A DNA stretch of 6,686 nt, taken from contig JAPLKY010000180.1 of assembly GCA_026387805.1 (NCBI GenBank), positions 1 through 6,686 on the forward strand, written 5' to 3'. The translations under genes and the position numbers were made by a program. Positions within the stretch are counted from its first letter, which is position 1. Each line of letters begins with the position of its first letter. The notes below the pieces were generated by a model. It was not told where the DNA came from. It searched no databases and saw nothing but the letters and a program-made list of their open reading frames with translations. The DNA is from Candidatus Krumholzibacteriia bacterium. GTDB lineage: Bacteria > Krumholzibacteriota > Krumholzibacteriia > Krumholzibacteriales > Krumholzibacteriaceae. Positions 5,593 through 6,686 of this stretch are shown here, piece by piece.

Positions 5593-6147
5593 TCATTGTC
5601 CGAACAGGCTCTTGATGGCTCCCCAGCTGGTGCTCTTCGTCGCAAACGTGCCGTTCACTCCATAATAGACGCCGTTCCCACCGGCGGGGCAAGCGGGAGT
5701 GCCCGGTTCACAGCTGAGCGCCGTCAGCCCCAAACCAGGATGGGCGCTCAGGGAGATGAAGCCGTGCGAATCATCGATAATCACCATGGCAACGCTGTGC
5801 GTCCAGAACTCGGAATACCGGCATTCGGAAAGGGCAAAGCTCACACCGCTCTCGATGGAACCCGTGCTGGAGGTGATCAAGGAGTTCTCCGTTACCGATT
5901 GCACCAATACATTCGCCGGCAAATCGACCTTCAGACAGCCTCCGATTACTCCGTTCCCGTCCGGCCGAACCCACACGAGCAGCTCATAGACCGGAAGAGA
6001 GACATTGAAAAACAGCTGGCAAGGACCGCCGCACAAGGGGCCGCACAGCAGGCATTCGGCTTGCGGCGACTTCAAATAGAACATCGAGGCGTTCGAAGCG
6101 TCCGCGGCAAGAAGCAATAGAGCCGAAATGACGAGCATTCGTCTCAT
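5593..6147 (-). CDS. Small cysteine-rich secreted protein of unknown function
   Basis: ATG 6147 is preferred because GGGAG lies ~10 nt upstream and the 184-residue product then starts with a clear signal peptide (MRRMLVISALLLLAADASNA, cleavage near residue 20-21). An alternative ATG three codons in (6141) is farther from the SD. The in-frame extension to 6324 has no supporting signal. The mature part contains eight cysteines (32, 35, 39, 43, 71, 109, 146, 153), including CLLCGPLCGGPC at 32-43. An even number in an exported protein suggests disulfides, and metal binding is possible. The rest looks like one beta-sandwich-type domain (FFNVSLPVYELLVWVRP, GCLKVDLPANVLV, HSVAMVIIDD). The ending TSWGAIKSLFGQ resembles the tail of many uncharacterised secreted proteins in Eisenbacteria-like genomes (from memory). 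No enzyme motif is recognised. The gene reads toward the pirin remnant and is divergent from the ORF at 6446. Confidence 0.8.
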   Translation of the reverse strand: MRRMLVISALLLLAADASNASMFYLKSPQAECLLCGPLCGGPCQLFFNVSLPVYELLVWVRPDGNGVIGGCLKVDLPANVLVQSVTENSLITSSTGSIESGVSFALSECRYSEFWTHSVAMVIIDDSHGFISLSAHPGLGLTALSCEPGTPACPAGGNGVYYGVNGTFATKSTSWGAIKSLFGQ

Positions 6148-6238
6148 GGTTTTACCACTCCCTTCGACTCGGCAGACAGTTCTCCATCCATCAGGAGACC
6201 GCTGGAATATGTGGGTAGTTAATCCCCAGGCGGCCACT

Positions 6239-6266
6239 ATGGTATCATACTTGGGAAGAAAGTAAA
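6239..6266 (-). promoter_or_regulatory. Weak candidate promoter for the Cys-rich secreted gene
   Basis: On the minus strand TTTACT (6266-6261) lies 16 nt before TACCAT (6244-6239). Both boxes are imperfect. The overlapping TATGAT is better as a -10 but has no -35 at the right distance. Transcription would start near 6232, ~85 nt before the ATG at 6147. Confidence 0.3.
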
Positions 6267-6273
6267 GCGTTAT

Positions 6274-6319
6274 CGGGCACGTATCCGGGCACGTATCGAG
6301 CATGCAGGCGGGCACGTAT
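6274..6319. repeat. Three direct copies of CGGGCACGTAT in the divergent intergenic region
   Basis: CGGGCACGTATC occurs twice in tandem (6274-6285 and 6286-6297), and CGGGCACGTAT recurs at 6309-6319 after an 11-nt spacer. The period is about 12 and 23 nt, close to one and two helical turns. The copies lie just upstream of the candidate promoter of the secreted gene and before the plus-strand ORF at 6446. They look like regulator-binding iterons, but no known regulator is recognised. Confidence 0.7.
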
Positions 6320-6449
6320 GCCATCTCGATATCTATATGTGCGGGCTCGCGTGGAATGTGCTACCGTCTCCCGCATGAGCAGCGGCGTCGCGTGCCTGGA
6401 GAGCGCCATATACGTTCGTCATCTTCGAATCGGCGCGAATAACGGATGA
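6318..6449 (+). CDS. Possible small ORF (43 aa) overlapping the start of the next gene
   Basis: ATG 6318 to TGA 6447-6449 encodes 43 residues (MPSRYLYVRARVECATVS...). The stop overlaps the next start as ATGA, an arrangement that favours coupled translation. An internal ATG at 6375 would give 24 residues. No Shine-Dalgarno or family resemblance is seen, and the start lies inside the third 11-bp repeat. In GC-rich DNA a frame of this size may be open by chance. It is listed because it could encode a small peptide ahead of a peptide-maturation-like gene. Confidence 0.18.
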   Translation: MPSRYLYVRARVECATVSRMSSGVACLESAIYVRHLRIGANNG

Positions 6450-6686
6450 ACAGAGCCACCATAAAGACATTTGCGCGCCAGCCTCGCGAGCTTGTCCTCG
6501 TCGCCCGAATATTTCCGTTCATCCTTTTTCTCCCTCTCTCCCTGCGCTTGTTCAGAATCCAGGACCTTGTCGCGAAGATCACGCCCCGCGGCCCGGCCGC
6601 GCCAAAGCCACGAACGGATCCCGCGAGGGTTGCCTATCTATGCGAGCAGTCGTTCGATCGCCTCGAGCGTTTCGGCTATCGCAGGT
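6446..6686 (+). CDS. N-terminal part of a membrane-associated protein, possibly Transglut_core3/lasso-peptide B2-like; cut by the window end
   Basis: The frame starts at ATG 6446 (a TAA lies in frame at 6440-6442, so it cannot begin earlier) and stays open to the last base, 80 codons. It begins MNRATIKTFARQPRELVLVARIF, continues into a hydrophobic stretch FPFILFLPLSLRLFRI (residues 23-38), then DLVAKITPRGP and a basic, Pro-rich linker, then ARVAYLCEQSFDRLERFGYRR. A basic N-terminus with one membrane-proximal hydrophobic helix, followed by a short helical lead-in, resembles the start of the small transglutaminase-like proteins that mature lasso peptides (B2). The catalytic Cys/His/Asp region would lie beyond the window, so this family call is tentative. 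The Shine-Dalgarno is weak (AACGG). It may be coupled to the small ORF that overlaps it by 4 nt. Confidence 0.5.
   Translation, partial: MNRATIKTFARQPRELVLVARIFPFILFLPLSLRLFRIQDLVAKITPRGPAAPKPRTDPARVAYLCEQSFDRLERFGYRR

Noticed and set aside
5225..5665. 146-codon plus-strand open frame downstream of cysK
   Set aside because: It is antisense to the pirin remnant and the start of the secreted-gene 3' region, with no SD or family resemblance.
6361..6582. 73-codon minus-strand open frame near the window end
   Set aside because: The opposite strand has a more protein-like hydrophobic N-terminus that stays open to the window end. The minus-strand product is Arg-rich noise.
1..6686. CRISPR arrays, insertion sequences, tRNA or rRNA genes
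   Set aside because: No repeat-spacer array, transposase motif, terminal inverted-repeat pair or cloverleaf was seen. The only repeats are the short ones listed.

Overview
The window looks like GC-rich chromosomal DNA from an uncultured Gram-negative bacterium of the FCB superphylum, of the Krumholzibacteriota / Eisenbacteria / Latescibacterota kind. Three things suggest this: a C-terminal 'NSPNPFNPST...' FlgD-like/type IX-type sorting module on a large secreted protein, the end of an outer-membrane DUF5916-like protein, and a second small secreted protein. The lineage is inferred from protein style, not from a marker gene.

Layout. Positions 2-472 (+) hold the end of an outer-membrane beta-barrel protein. 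A perfect 14-bp hairpin (504-537) separates it from the convergent gene 564-3134 (-), an 856-residue secreted protein with cohesin-like repeats and a C-terminal sorting domain. The 517-nt gap 3135-3651 is a divergent regulatory region. It carries a sigma70-type promoter for the minus-strand gene (3268-3297), an AT-rich island with a 10-bp inverted repeat (3358-3394), and a sigma70-type promoter (TTGACG-17 nt-TATAAT, 3411-3439) facing cysE. cysE (3652-4323) and cysK (4320-5228) overlap by 4 nt and form a two-gene operon converting serine to O-acetylserine and then cysteine. After cysK come a truncated pirin gene (5201-5542, -), a small Cys-rich secreted protein (5593-6147, -), a divergent gap with a tripled 11-12 bp repeat (6274-6319), and the start of a membrane-associated ORF (6446 to the window end, +).

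Main discovery. The cysE-cysK leader encodes a 17-residue peptide, MKRRAGHTRVNCCCPLT (3449-3502), with three consecutive Cys codons. It is followed by a strong intrinsic terminator (3557-3606). The terminator's 5' arm can instead pair with 3509-3522, 7 nt after the leader stop codon and 19 nt after the last Cys codon. This is the geometry of classical ribosome-mediated transcription attenuation. When Cys-tRNA is scarce the ribosome stalls on the Cys codons, the antiterminator forms and cysEK is expressed. When Cys-tRNA is plentiful the ribosome reaches the stop codon, covers the antiterminator arm and transcription ends. The leader start codon lies only about 3 nt from the predicted transcription start, so translation is probably leaderless. 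This resembles the leaderless polycysteine small ORFs described in mycobacteria, in what appears to be an unrelated lineage.
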